From NCBI GenBank assembly GCA_900552285.1, contig URYV01000009.1, positions 1 to 21,705 on the forward strand: a DNA stretch of 21,705 bases, read 5' to 3'. The DNA comes from an uncultured Oscillospiraceae bacterium. Its GTDB lineage: Bacteria; Bacillota; Clostridia; Oscillospirales; Acutalibacteraceae. Below the pieces are notes generated by a model that saw nothing but the letters and a program-made list of their open reading frames with translations, was not told where the DNA came from and ran no database searches. Each line of letters begins with the position of its first letter. The stretch's first letter is position 1. This document shows positions 7,267 to 15,010 of this stretch, piece after piece. The translations under genes were made by a program, and so were the position numbers.

Positions 7267-8315
7267 CGGTTTTCCTCCCGCAGAATTTCAAGGGTTCTTT
7301 CAAGACCCTCGGCAACGGAAAATCTCGCCTTAAATCCGAGAGCATTGATTTTCGACGGGTCGAGAAGCGCCTTTGTGGCCTTGGAATATCCCTTTCTTTC
7401 CTGTTCGTCGGGAAGCTCGAAAACAACCTTTTTGCCTGCGTTTTCGGCAAGTATGGCCGCAAGGTCCTTAAGCCTTATGTCGGAACGGGGGTCGGCGATG
7501 TTATAGCTGCCTCCCTTTTCGCCCTTAAGCAAAAGCAGCAGCAGCCCGAACACAACATCGGCGGCATAGCAATAGGAAAAAAGCTGAGTTCCCTCGCTTT
7601 TAAGCACAATATCCTCATAGGCCGCAGCCTTTTTGATAAACTGGGCAAGAGCCTTGCTGTCGGTTTTGAGCATACTCGGTCCATATACACGGCAAATGCG
7701 GGGAATTACAATGTCCATACCGTATTTTTCGATATACGCCTGGCAAAGAGCCTCGCCGGCACGCTTGCCCTCGGGATAACCCGCACGCAGGGTGTTGCAG
7801 TCTATATAGCCGAGATAGTCTTCGGAGAATTTGTCGGTGTCTCCCCTGTTTTCGCCGTATATTTCGACGCTCGACAAAAATACCGAACGCTTTGCGCCGC
7901 AGAGCACCGCATAATCAAGAGCGTTTTTGGTTCCCACAACGCCTGTAAGTACCGTTCCTATAGGGTCGGCGGCATAGTCTCTCGGGTGGGTGTTGCTGGC
8001 GCAATGGAACATATAATCGAATTTCTCGTGAAATTCAAGGGGCTTGTTTATATCGCCCTCTATAAACTTAAAATTTTTCGAATCGGAATATTTTTCAAAT
8101 CTCTTTTTTGCCCGCTCGGCGTTTCTCGCAAGGGCAAGAATTTTTATGTCCGAACCTAATTTTTCGTTTCGGTACATAAGCGCGTCGCAAAGCACGCTCC
8201 CTATCATGCCGGTAGCTCCGGTCACAAAAACCGTAGAGCCGTCGAGGCGCTCGAGCCCCTCAAGAGTGTTTATATATTCAAGATCGTCAATATAATTTTT
8301 GTTTTCGGTAAGCAT
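7263..8315 (-). CDS. Extended SDR: NAD(P)-dependent nucleotide-sugar epimerase/dehydratase-like enzyme
   Basis: A 350-residue extended short-chain dehydrogenase. TGATGMIG at 32-39 is the dinucleotide-binding loop. GDI at 87-89 and HCAS at 104-107 follow, then SSVEIYG at 148-154 and the catalytic Y180-x3-K184 (YPEGK). The C-terminal half has PRICRVYGP and the YAADVV segment typical of UDP-sugar-type substrates. Such enzymes epimerise, dehydrate or reduce nucleotide-activated sugars. Because it lies between an IspD-like cytidylyltransferase and glycosyltransferases, a CDP-activated substrate, or a precursor of one, is a reasonable guess, but a UDP- or dTDP-sugar is equally possible from sequence alone. 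It is not a TarJ-type alcohol dehydrogenase. It starts seven bases after the cytidylyltransferase stop, with a weak AGGGA site. Confidence 0.85.
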   Translation of the reverse strand: MLTENKNYIDDLEYINTLEGLERLDGSTVFVTGATGMIGSVLCDALMYRNEKLGSDIKILALARNAERAKKRFEKYSDSKNFKFIEGDINKPLEFHEKFDYMFHCASNTHPRDYAADPIGTVLTGVVGTKNALDYAVLCGAKRSVFLSSVEIYGENRGDTDKFSEDYLGYIDCNTLRAGYPEGKRAGEALCQAYIEKYGMDIVIPRICRVYGPSMLKTDSKALAQFIKKAAAYEDIVLKSEGTQLFSYCYAADVVFGLLLLLLKGEKGGSYNIADPRSDIRLKDLAAILAENAGKKVVFELPDEQERKGYSKATKALLDPSKINALGFKARFSVAEGLERTLEILREENR

Positions 8316-8322
8316 TTTATCC

Positions 8323-9024
8323 CTACTTTTTCATTTTGAGCATGGCCTTAAAGACCTCGAGGTCGTCGGGAGAGGTCAGTTTAAGGTTTTTGTCGCTTCC
8401 TGCGGCGAAATGAAGGGTCTCTCCCAAATCAACCATCATGGTGTTGGTGTAGGACGAGCCGTATATTCCGATTTCCTTTTCAAAGGCCTCGCGGTATCTC
8501 GCAAGAAGATTTCCGAATTTATATGCCTGGGGCGTGGAAACGCGGCGAAGGGTCTCTCGCGGAATGTACTGAGTTGTGGTCTCGCCGTTGTCGGTGACGA
8601 AAATCTGCTCGTTATAAGGCAGAGAGGTTACGGCGTTTCCGTATTTTTGACAGGTGACGATTACGTCGGAAAGCACCTCTTCGTCGACCATCGGGCGAAT
8701 TCCGTCGTGGATTATGACAATGTCGTCGTCCTTGCAGATTCCCTCAAGGCTTTCGACACCGTTTCTTATGGACTCCTGTCCCGTGGCGCCGCCCTTTACG
8801 ATGCTTTTAAGCTTGGTGATTCCGTTTTTCTCGGCATAGGATTTAAGGGTGTCCTGCCAGCCGTCTATGCACACGCAGACGATATTGTCCACAAGCGGAT
8901 GCTTTTCAAAGACCTCAAGTGTATAGATTATGACCGGCTTTCCGTCAAGCAGTATAAACTGTTTGGGAATGTCCTGTCCCATGCGGACTCCCCGTCCGCC
9001 GGCAATTATAACAGCGGTAATCAT
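8323..9024 (-). CDS. IspD/TarI-family cytidylyltransferase for a CDP-alcohol (probably not MEP)
   Basis: A 233-residue enzyme that should join CTP to a phosphorylated alcohol. The family signature is clear: AGGRGVRMG...PKQF at 8-23, a GGATGQESIRNG segment, HDGIRP, STPQAY and the substrate-site lysine in NLKLTSPDDLE. It departs from true IspD at places that bind methylerythritol phosphate in the E. coli enzyme. The DT before the MKR segment is EQ here, the arginine/aspartate in GGxxRxxS is replaced, and the TDEA segment is SSYTNTMM. That points to another polyol phosphate such as ribitol, glycerol or a sugar alcohol. Position supports this: its ATG overlaps the licD stop, and LicD-family enzymes use CDP-linked donors. 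Annotation as ispD would be tempting but poorly supported. The substrate is unknown. Confidence 0.85.
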   Translation of the reverse strand: MITAVIIAGGRGVRMGQDIPKQFILLDGKPVIIYTLEVFEKHPLVDNIVCVCIDGWQDTLKSYAEKNGITKLKSIVKGGATGQESIRNGVESLEGICKDDDIVIIHDGIRPMVDEEVLSDVIVTCQKYGNAVTSLPYNEQIFVTDNGETTTQYIPRETLRRVSTPQAYKFGNLLARYREAFEKEIGIYGSSYTNTMMVDLGETLHFAAGSDKNLKLTSPDDLEVFKAMLKMKK

Positions 9025-9896
9025 TTTTTATCTTCCTTTCCGGTGAGATAATATTTTCCTTTATAAATTTTATAGCTGTGCTCGCAGTCGAGCTTGACAA
9101 CATCGTGATGAGCCACCTGCTTTTCCTTGGGCGGCAGCTTCATATAATCCCCGAAGGCGATTTTCAAATAATCGTCATAGCCGACGGGGATGGGCATTTT
9201 CTCACCCTCAAAATCCACAAATATTGCCTTTTCAAAAGCCGATTTTGGATATTTCTTTTTCATATATCCCGGCCCCGAGCAAAGCTCGGTTATGTTGCCG
9301 CAATCGGCGATTTTATATTTGGTCATTTTACGCTCGGCGCGCTTCCAAATCTTATATCTGATTTTTTTGCCTCTGAAAATGCCGAGCAGCACCCTCGAGC
9401 CGAAAGCCATAAGACCGCCGTGCTTTTCGGGAACGGTCTGAGCGCAGAAAAGCGAGTAAACAAGGGCATGAAAGACCTGCCATTTTCGGGAGAGCGCCGA
9501 GTCGGGGTAGCCGTCGAGAGGCAGTATGTCAAGCACCACGCCGTGAACCATGTCAATATCCTGCTGATAGGGCTTTATAAGGGTGGTTTCGCTGTCTCTT
9601 ATTGTTATGAAAATATTGCGGTCGACGGTATTTTCATCGGGTCTTGAAATTTTATACCGCTCCTGAGTGCCGTTGTCCCAAAGCTTATAAAGCTTTTCAT
9701 AGTCGTCTCTCGGCATGAAAAAATCAAGGTCGTCGTCCCACGGAATGAAGCCCTTGTGACGCACCGCACCGATACATCCCCCGCCGCAAAAATAGCAGAG
9801 AAGGCCGTGTTCGTTGCAGAAATCCACAAAATGCTTTGCCATGTCAAGATTGATTTTATGAAGAGAAGCAAGCTCCTCTTTTGTATATTCCGGCAT
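9021..9896 (-). CDS. LicD-family phosphotransferase
   Basis: A 291-residue protein of the LicD/fukutin-related family, which transfers a phospho-alcohol (phosphocholine, ribitol-phosphate, glycerol-phosphate) from a CDP donor onto a glycan. The nucleotidyltransferase-like core is plain: CGGGCIGAVRHKGFIPWDDDLDF at 37-59 contains the G-G and the D-x-D metal site, followed by MPRDDYEKL. A second conserved piece, VVLDILPLDGYPD, lies near residue 117. No signal peptide or membrane segment is seen, so it likely works in the cytoplasm before export. It is the first gene of the operon, 38 bases from the promoter -10, with an AAAGGAC site. Adjacent genes supply the CDP donor. Choline is less likely because no choline kinase or uptake genes (licA, licB) are nearby. 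Confidence 0.9.
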   Translation of the reverse strand: MPEYTKEELASLHKINLDMAKHFVDFCNEHGLLCYFCGGGCIGAVRHKGFIPWDDDLDFFMPRDDYEKLYKLWDNGTQERYKISRPDENTVDRNIFITIRDSETTLIKPYQQDIDMVHGVVLDILPLDGYPDSALSRKWQVFHALVYSLFCAQTVPEKHGGLMAFGSRVLLGIFRGKKIRYKIWKRAERKMTKYKIADCGNITELCSGPGYMKKKYPKSAFEKAIFVDFEGEKMPIPVGYDDYLKIAFGDYMKLPPKEKQVAHHDVVKLDCEHSYKIYKGKYYLTGKEDKK

Positions 9897-9933
9897 ATTA
9901 CAGCCGTCCTTTCAACGGTATTTTATCCGAATG

Positions 9934-9962
9934 ATTATATCATAACCCACCGCAAAATACAA
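9934..9962 (-). promoter_or_regulatory. Sigma-A promoter of the polysaccharide operon
   Basis: On the minus strand, TTGTAT (9957-9962) is followed by a 17-base spacer and a perfect TATAAT (9934-9939). The -10 is preceded by TGA, making an extended -10 (TGATATAAT). Transcription would start near 9927, giving a leader of about 30 bases to licD. No other good promoter was seen in the nine overlapping genes. Confidence 0.75.
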
Positions 9963-10011
9963 CTTATATTTAAAGATTGTAACCTTTGGCGGCCGTGAGA
10001 ATAAATAACAG

Positions 10012-10040
10012 TTGAAAAAACCGTCTCTCGGTGGTATTAT
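10012..10040 (+). promoter_or_regulatory. Sigma-A promoter of the divergent GT2 gene
   Basis: TTGAAA (10012-10017), a 17-base spacer and TATTAT (10035-10040) stand about 30 bases before the ATG at 10070, with AAAGGAG at 10056-10062 as ribosome binding site. It is back-to-back with the operon promoter; the two -35 boxes are about 50 bases apart, so one regulator could act on both. Confidence 0.7.
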
Positions 10041-10069
10041 GACATCGATAAAAGTAAAGGAGTTTTTCC

Positions 10070-11077
10070 ATGTTTACCGTTTCTCTTTGCGTTGTGGCAT
10101 ACAACGAACAGGAACTCATAGGAAATCTTTTGGACGATTTCCTTGGCCAAACATATCCCAAAAATCTGACCGAAATCGTGCTGGTGGACAGCATGTCGAC
10201 AGACCGCACTCCCGAAATTTTCGCGGAATTCAAAAAGAAACACGTCGGCGAATATAAAAGAATAATAATCGCCGAAAACCAAAGAAAGAAGCAGGCGACG
10301 GGATGGAACACAGCCATAAGGCTCTCCTCGGGCGACATAATCATGAGAATTGACGCCCATGCCGAAATTCCGCCGGATTTTGCCGAAAACAACGTAAAGC
10401 ACCACGAAGAGGGCGAAATGGTCACGGGAGGCGCACGTCCCAACATAATCGACGGCTCCACCCCGTGGAAACAGACCCTTCTCATGGCCGAAAGCTCGGT
10501 GTTCGGCTCAAGCGCCGCCGATTTTCGAAGAAACGGCCAAAAACGGTATGTAAAATCTCTTTTCCACGGAGCGTACCGCCGAGAGGTTTTTGAAAAAGCC
10601 GGTCTTTTCAACGAGACCCTCGGACGCACCGAGGACAACGAAATGCACTATCGGATCCGTCAGGCGGGGTATAAAATCTGCCTTTGTCCCGACATTATTT
10701 CCTATCAACACACGAGAAGCAGCCTGCCCAAGATGCTCAAGCAGAAATATTCCAACGGATACTGGGTGGGGCGAACCGAAAAAATCTGTCCCGGCTGTCT
10801 TTCCCTTTACCACCTTGTTCCCTTTGTATTTTTTGTGGGAATAATCGCCGCGGTTTTGCTCGGCCTTGTTTCGTGGGTTTTTCCCGCCCTTTTCTTCGGC
10901 TGTTATTTTGCCGCCGCCATAGTTATGACGGTTTCGGCGATAAAATCGGAAAAGAAATTCCATGTTTTTTATCTGACTCTTCCCGTTCTTTTCTTTTTGC
11001 TTCATCTTTTTTACGGTGTGGGCACCGCAGTCGGATTTATAAGTCTTTTGACAAAGCCCGTCAAAAAAAAGAAATAA
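10070..11077 (+). CDS. ExoA-like family 2 glycosyltransferase with C-terminal membrane segments
   Basis: A 335-residue GT2 enzyme resembling succinoglycan glucosyltransferase ExoA. The catalytic half shows SLCVVAYNE at 5-13, DSMSTD at 40-45, RKKQATGWNTAI, the metal motif DAH at 95-97, HGAYRREVFEKAGLF and RTEDNEMHYR, the proposed catalytic-base region. Three hydrophobic segments from about 245 to 325 anchor it to the membrane, and the tail ends in lysines. ExoA-type enzymes add sugars to a lipid-linked oligosaccharide. Here the gene is divergent from the polysaccharide operon, with its own promoter and terminator, so it could serve that pathway or a separate glycolipid. The start is firm (AAAGGAG, eight bases). 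Confidence 0.87.
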   Translation: MFTVSLCVVAYNEQELIGNLLDDFLGQTYPKNLTEIVLVDSMSTDRTPEIFAEFKKKHVGEYKRIIIAENQRKKQATGWNTAIRLSSGDIIMRIDAHAEIPPDFAENNVKHHEEGEMVTGGARPNIIDGSTPWKQTLLMAESSVFGSSAADFRRNGQKRYVKSLFHGAYRREVFEKAGLFNETLGRTEDNEMHYRIRQAGYKICLCPDIISYQHTRSSLPKMLKQKYSNGYWVGRTEKICPGCLSLYHLVPFVFFVGIIAAVLLGLVSWVFPALFFGCYFAAAIVMTVSAIKSEKKFHVFYLTLPVLFFLLHLFYGVGTAVGFISLLTKPVKKKK

Positions 11078-11105
11078 AAAAGTCCCTCTCGGGACTTTTT
11101 TTATT
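11078..11105. terminator. Bidirectional rho-independent terminator
   Basis: A perfect hairpin, AAAAAAGTCCC-tctc-GGGACTTTTTT, lies between two convergent genes. The A tract on the left and T tract on the right give a T run on both strands, so it can end both the GT2 transcript and the leftward yfcE transcript. Confidence 0.93.
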
Positions 11106-11650
11106 TACAGCGAAAGCTCGTTATAGGTCTTGCCGTCAAGCGAGCGCCACAAAAATACGTTGTTTTCAAAAATCATGTAGCCGTGCTCGCTGTTTTCCTT
11201 CGGAATCGACACCGAGCCGGGATTGAGATAAAGATTGCCGTCGCCGAAGGGCTGCCATGCGGGAATGTGGGTGTGTCCGTGAAGCAATATGTCCCCTTTG
11301 CGCAAGGGCGGCGGGCTGCTCATGTTGAAATTATGGCCATGGGTCGCATAAATCAGGCGTTTTTCGGCGGGGATTATGCAGTAATCTGCTAAAATCGGAA
11401 AATCCAACACCATTTGGTCGACCTCGGTGTCGCAATTTCCGCGAACGCAGAAAACACGGTCTTTTATGCCGTTGAGCATTGATATTACCGCTTTCGGCGC
11501 ATAATCCTTCGGAAGGTCGTTTCTCGGACCGTGATAGAGAATGTCTCCGAGCAGCAGCAGCCTGTCGGCGCCTTCCCGCTCAAATGCCTCAAGCATTTGT
11601 TTGCAATAGTATTCCGAACCGTGAATATCAGAGGCAATCATCAGTTTCAT
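11105..11650 (-). CDS. yfcE: YfcE/MJ0936-type metallophosphodiesterase
   Basis: A 181-residue calcineurin-like phosphoesterase. The five metal-site motifs are intact: DIHG at 8-11, GDILYHGPRN from 35, GNCD at 71-74, THGH at 102-105 and HGHTH at 123-127. E. coli YfcE (184 residues) is a manganese-dependent phosphodiesterase active on model substrates; the natural substrate is unknown. The longest frame would start 14 codons earlier, inside the upstream methyltransferase gene. The ATG at 11650 has an AAGGAG site and overlaps that gene's stop (ATGA), so it is preferred. It is the last gene of a four-gene leftward operon. Confidence 0.92.
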   Translation of the reverse strand: MKLMIASDIHGSEYYCKQMLEAFEREGADRLLLLGDILYHGPRNDLPKDYAPKAVISMLNGIKDRVFCVRGNCDTEVDQMVLDFPILADYCIIPAEKRLIYATHGHNFNMSSPPPLRKGDILLHGHTHIPAWQPFGDGNLYLNPGSVSIPKENSEHGYMIFENNVFLWRSLDGKTYNELSL

Positions 11651-12804
11651 AACGCTTTTTCTCCTTTTTTTCGTTTTAAAAGACACACACACTCAATGTG
11701 CTCGGTGTGGGGGAACATATCCACGGGGCAAAGCTTATCGACGGCATAGTCCTCCGTGAGAAATGCAAGATCCCGAGCCATTGTTTCGGGGTTGCAGGAA
11801 ATATATACGATTTTTTCGGGAGCGGTTTTTAGCAGAGATTTTAAAAATTTTATGCTGCTTCCCGCCCTCGGAGGGTCCATAAAAACCACATCGGGTCTCT
11901 GCCCGTTTTGCGCCGCATTTTCCATAAAAAGACCTGCATCGGCGGCATAAAATTCCGCATTGGTTATACCGTTGAGCTCGGCGTTGCGCTTTGCGTCGCT
12001 GACCGCCGTTTTGTTAAGCTCGACTCCGACGACCCTTTTCGCATGAGAGGCGGCGCAAAGGCCGATGGTTCCTATTCCGCAATAGGCGTCAAACACGGTT
12101 TCCTCCCCCGAAAGGTCGGCATAGCCTATCGCCTTGTTGTAAAGAACCTTGGTCTGAACGGGATTTACCTGATAAAAGGATTTGGGGGAAATTCTGAATT
12201 TAAGGCCGCACAGCACGTCCTCGATATAGCCCTTGCCGAAAAGAATTTTCTGCCGTTCACCCAGCACAAGGCTTGTAAAACCGCCGTTTATGTTCTGTAC
12301 GACGGTGGTTATGTCCGGGTGGCGGCGCAAAAGCTCGTTTACAAAGCTGTTTGCCGACCTGAGTTCCTCCCTTGCGGTCACAAGAACCACCATTATCTCG
12401 CCCGTTTCAAAGCCCCTTCGCACAAGCACATGGCGGAGCTGCCCCGTTTCGCTCTTTTCGTCATAGGCCTTTATTTTAAAATTCGGACACATTTTGCGGA
12501 TGTCGGCGATTATTTCATCGGCCTTTTTATCCTCAAGAAGACAGCCGTCCGCAGACACGATTTTATGGGAACTTGACTGATAAACCCCGGAAATTATTCT
12601 TCCCCTCGACACTCCGAAGGCGGCCTGAACCTTGTTTCGGTAATGATAAGGATTTTTCATGCCGACGATTTTTTCAGGCCTTTTATATCTCGACAGCAGC
12701 CTTTTGACCTTACTCTGCTTTATAAGCAGCTGACGGTTATATGGCAAATCAAGCAGCTGACAGCTTCCGCACCTTTTAAAGGCGGGACAGGTTTTTTCAT
12801 CCAT
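11647..12804 (-). CDS. RlmD/RumA-family RNA (uracil-5-)-methyltransferase, TRAM-less paralog
   Basis: A 385-residue SAM-dependent methyltransferase of the TrmA/RumA family, expected to make 5-methyluridine in RNA. Four cysteines for an iron-sulfur cluster are present: C6, C12, C15 and C88 (ADGCLL). The catalytic domain has SFYQVNP, FDAYCGIGTIGL for SAM, MDPPRAG, the nucleophile in YISCNPETMARD, and the HTEHIE end motif. The N-terminal TRAM domain common in the family is absent: the protein begins at the cluster cysteines. A full paralog with TRAM is two genes upstream. In Firmicutes one enzyme (RlmCD) can modify two 23S rRNA sites, so the job of this second copy is open. It overlaps the EamA gene by eight bases and has a GGAGGG site. 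Confidence 0.88.
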   Translation of the reverse strand: MDEKTCPAFKRCGSCQLLDLPYNRQLLIKQSKVKRLLSRYKRPEKIVGMKNPYHYRNKVQAAFGVSRGRIISGVYQSSSHKIVSADGCLLEDKKADEIIADIRKMCPNFKIKAYDEKSETGQLRHVLVRRGFETGEIMVVLVTAREELRSANSFVNELLRRHPDITTVVQNINGGFTSLVLGERQKILFGKGYIEDVLCGLKFRISPKSFYQVNPVQTKVLYNKAIGYADLSGEETVFDAYCGIGTIGLCAASHAKRVVGVELNKTAVSDAKRNAELNGITNAEFYAADAGLFMENAAQNGQRPDVVFMDPPRAGSSIKFLKSLLKTAPEKIVYISCNPETMARDLAFLTEDYAVDKLCPVDMFPHTEHIECVCLLKRKKGEKAL

Positions 12805-13645
12805 TTTTCACACCCTCCTTCGCCTTTAAAACATTATAAACCGCCACCGAGCCGATTACAACCGCTCCCCCGAAAAGGGACAGCCACCCCACCGTTTCGT
12901 GATAAAAAATCGCCACAAGCACGGGATTTAAAATGGGCTCGACGGTGGATGTCAGCGATGCGGTTATTGGCGAGACCGAGCGAAGTCCTATCGAAAGGAA
13001 CACATAGGAAAGCCCCATCTGAACAATTCCGAGCACGGCCACCGCCCAAATGTCGGTGGAGGTAAAGGAGCTCTCGGTAAACAAAAACGGAACCCCGATC
13101 GCAACGCTCATAAGCTGGCCGAAAAAGGCCGAGCTTTCGAAATCGGAATTGGGAATGGCCTTTTGCATAAATATGACCGCATAGGTCGCTCCCGAAATTA
13201 TGGCAAGTATGTTTCCCGCCAAGCCCTTTGCCGTCAGCCCGTCGAAGAAAAAGCAAATTATGCCGACAAAAACCGTTATGCAGGTGACGACCTCGGCCTT
13301 TTGCGGTTTCTTTTTGAGAAAGACCACCGAAAAAATTATTATAAAAATCGGCATGGTGAACTGAAGCACGATGGCGTTGGCGGCCGAGGTTATTTTTGTG
13401 GCGCAGACGTAGGTCAGATTCATGACAACATTGCACAGCGCCGCAAAAATCACGGTTTTGTTCACCCTGATTTTGTGACCCGTCGCTTTCATAAATGCAA
13501 ACATAACCGCGGCGGCAAAAATGCTGCGCACTCCGTTTATGGTGACGGGAGACCAGTCGATGATTTTGATAAGTATTCCGGCAAGACTGAAGGTCACCGC
13601 CGAAAGCAGCACAAAAAAGGTGCCCGACCTTGAATTATTTTTCAT
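12797..13645 (-). CDS. EamA/DMT-family transporter
   Basis: A 282-residue membrane protein with about ten hydrophobic helices in two EamA repeats: roughly residues 7-140 (ending PIFIIIFSVVFLKKKPQ) and 148-275 (containing SLTSTVEPILNPVLVAIFY). The VEP..NP.L motif near the last helices is the usual signature of DMT exporters. Members move amino acids, metabolites or drugs; the substrate cannot be told here. It lies between two RNA methyltransferase paralogs, overlapping both, a linkage that looks like operon packing rather than function. Starts possible: TTG 13651 or ATG 13645; the ATG is chosen, and neither has a strong ribosome binding site. Confidence 0.88.
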   Translation of the reverse strand: MKNNSRSGTFFVLLSAVTFSLAGILIKIIDWSPVTINGVRSIFAAAVMFAFMKATGHKIRVNKTVIFAALCNVVMNLTYVCATKITSAANAIVLQFTMPIFIIIFSVVFLKKKPQKAEVVTCITVFVGIICFFFDGLTAKGLAGNILAIISGATYAVIFMQKAIPNSDFESSAFFGQLMSVAIGVPFLFTESSFTSTDIWAVAVLGIVQMGLSYVFLSIGLRSVSPITASLTSTVEPILNPVLVAIFYHETVGWLSLFGGAVVIGSVAVYNVLKAKEGVKNG

Positions 13646-15005
13646 TTTCAAAAAGACCTACCGTCTCCACATGAGCCGTCCGAGGGAAGAGATCCACGGG
13701 TATCGCTCTTTTAAGACGAAATCCGAGTTCGCAAAGCACCGCCGCGTCCCTTGCAAAGGTGGCGGGGTCACAGGAAACATAGACGATTTTTCTCGGATTC
13801 ATATCATTTGCCGCAATTTCCAACACCTCTCGGTCGCAGCCCTTTCGCGGCGGATCGACGAAAACGACGTCGGGACGGACTTTACGCTTTGCAAGAGCCT
13901 TTGCGCCGAAGGAGGCGTCTCCGCATATAAACTCTGCGTTTGCAATGCCGTTTATTTTTGCGTTCAGTTTGGCGTTTTCCACCGCCTCGGGAACAATTTC
14001 CACACCGAAAAGGCGGGAGATTTTTTTGTTTTTCGCGGCAATGAGACCTATAGCCCCGGCGCCGCAGTAAAGATCGACGGCGGTGTCGGTTTCGCCAAGA
14101 TCGGCAAGCTCGATTGCCTTTTCAAAAAGACGGCGTGCCTGAAAAGAATTGACCTGATAAAACGAAAGGGGCGAAAGCACGAATTTCACTCCGCAAAGGG
14201 TGTCGGTTATGGTATCGGAACCGTAAACCGTCTTACATTCGTTCCCCATTATGACATTGTTTCTGTTGCGATTTATGTTAACCGTAAAGCTGACAACTTC
14301 GGGAACCTTTTCGACGATTTTTTCGGCAAGCTCACGCTGATTTTTAAGACTCTGTCCGTTTATGACGGCGCAGACCGCAATCTGACCGCTTTCGCTGCCC
14401 TTACGAATATAAAGATGGCGGCAAAGTCCCTTCCCCGTGCTTTCGTCATACACCGAAATTCCGTATTTTTTCAGGTGATTTATAAAAATTTCGGTGATTT
14501 TTGAAAACTCGGCAGGCTCGAGACCGCAGTTGCCGATTTTGACAATTCGGTGGCTTTTTTTTGCATAAAATCCCGCAAAAGGCTCTCCCTTTTCGTCAAT
14601 TCCGATGGGCAGCTGAGCCTTGTTTCTGTAGCCGTCCGTTTTGTCGGCGGCTATAATCTCATCAGGTATTATGTCAAGCTTTGCGATACGGCTTATGCAG
14701 TCTCTCACCCGCTCATATTTTATACGGCATTCCTCGTCGTAGGAAATGTGGCGAAAGACGCAGCCCCCACATTTTCCGAATGCCTCGCAGTCGGGCTCGA
14801 CCCTGCATTTCGACGGCTTTAAAACCGAAACGGCCTTTGCGATACAGTAATTTTTACAGACCTTTATTATCCGCAGAATTATCTCGTCCCCCACCGCGGT
14901 TTTGGGCACAAAGACGGTCATGCCGTCGATTTTTGCGATGCCGTTTCCGTCGGAGGATACGGCCGTTATGACCGCGCGGGTCTCGGTATTTTTCTTAAAC
15001 TCCAT
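13635..15005 (-). CDS. rlmD: 23S rRNA (uracil-5-)-methyltransferase RlmD/RlmCD with TRAM domain
   Basis: About 456 residues, the full-length member of the pair. An N-terminal TRAM RNA-binding domain (about 5-60, with SSDGNGIAKIDGMTVFVP and AVGDEI) precedes iron-sulfur cysteines C73, C79 and C82 (CEAFGKCGGC) and a fourth in IGNCGLEP. The methyltransferase part has SFYQVN, DLYCGAGAIGL, VDPPRKGCD, VSCDPATFARD with the catalytic cysteine, and RTAHVE. It should methylate uracil C5 in 23S rRNA; in Bacillus the equivalent RlmCD modifies U747 and U1939. An in-frame ATG five codons upstream (15020) is possible. The downstream one is preferred because CAGGT lies about seven bases before it. First gene of the leftward operon. 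Confidence 0.9.
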   Translation of the reverse strand: MEFKKNTETRAVITAVSSDGNGIAKIDGMTVFVPKTAVGDEIILRIIKVCKNYCIAKAVSVLKPSKCRVEPDCEAFGKCGGCVFRHISYDEECRIKYERVRDCISRIAKLDIIPDEIIAADKTDGYRNKAQLPIGIDEKGEPFAGFYAKKSHRIVKIGNCGLEPAEFSKITEIFINHLKKYGISVYDESTGKGLCRHLYIRKGSESGQIAVCAVINGQSLKNQRELAEKIVEKVPEVVSFTVNINRNRNNVIMGNECKTVYGSDTITDTLCGVKFVLSPLSFYQVNSFQARRLFEKAIELADLGETDTAVDLYCGAGAIGLIAAKNKKISRLFGVEIVPEAVENAKLNAKINGIANAEFICGDASFGAKALAKRKVRPDVVFVDPPRKGCDREVLEIAANDMNPRKIVYVSCDPATFARDAAVLCELGFRLKRAIPVDLFPRTAHVETVGLFENEK

Positions 15006-15010
15006 ATTTT

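Noticed and set aside
8323..9024. Naming the cytidylyltransferase ispD
   Set aside because: The family fits, but MEP-contact residues differ and the neighbours are glycan genes rather than ispF or other isoprenoid genes.
9021..9896. Phosphocholine decoration like Haemophilus or pneumococcal lic loci
   Set aside because: LicD homology alone does not define choline. No choline kinase, choline transporter or LicC-type gene is in the window.
13521..14504. 327-residue plus-strand open frame
   Set aside because: Antisense to the TRAM-containing methyltransferase whose motifs and start are clear. No domain or ribosome binding site supports the overlapping frame.
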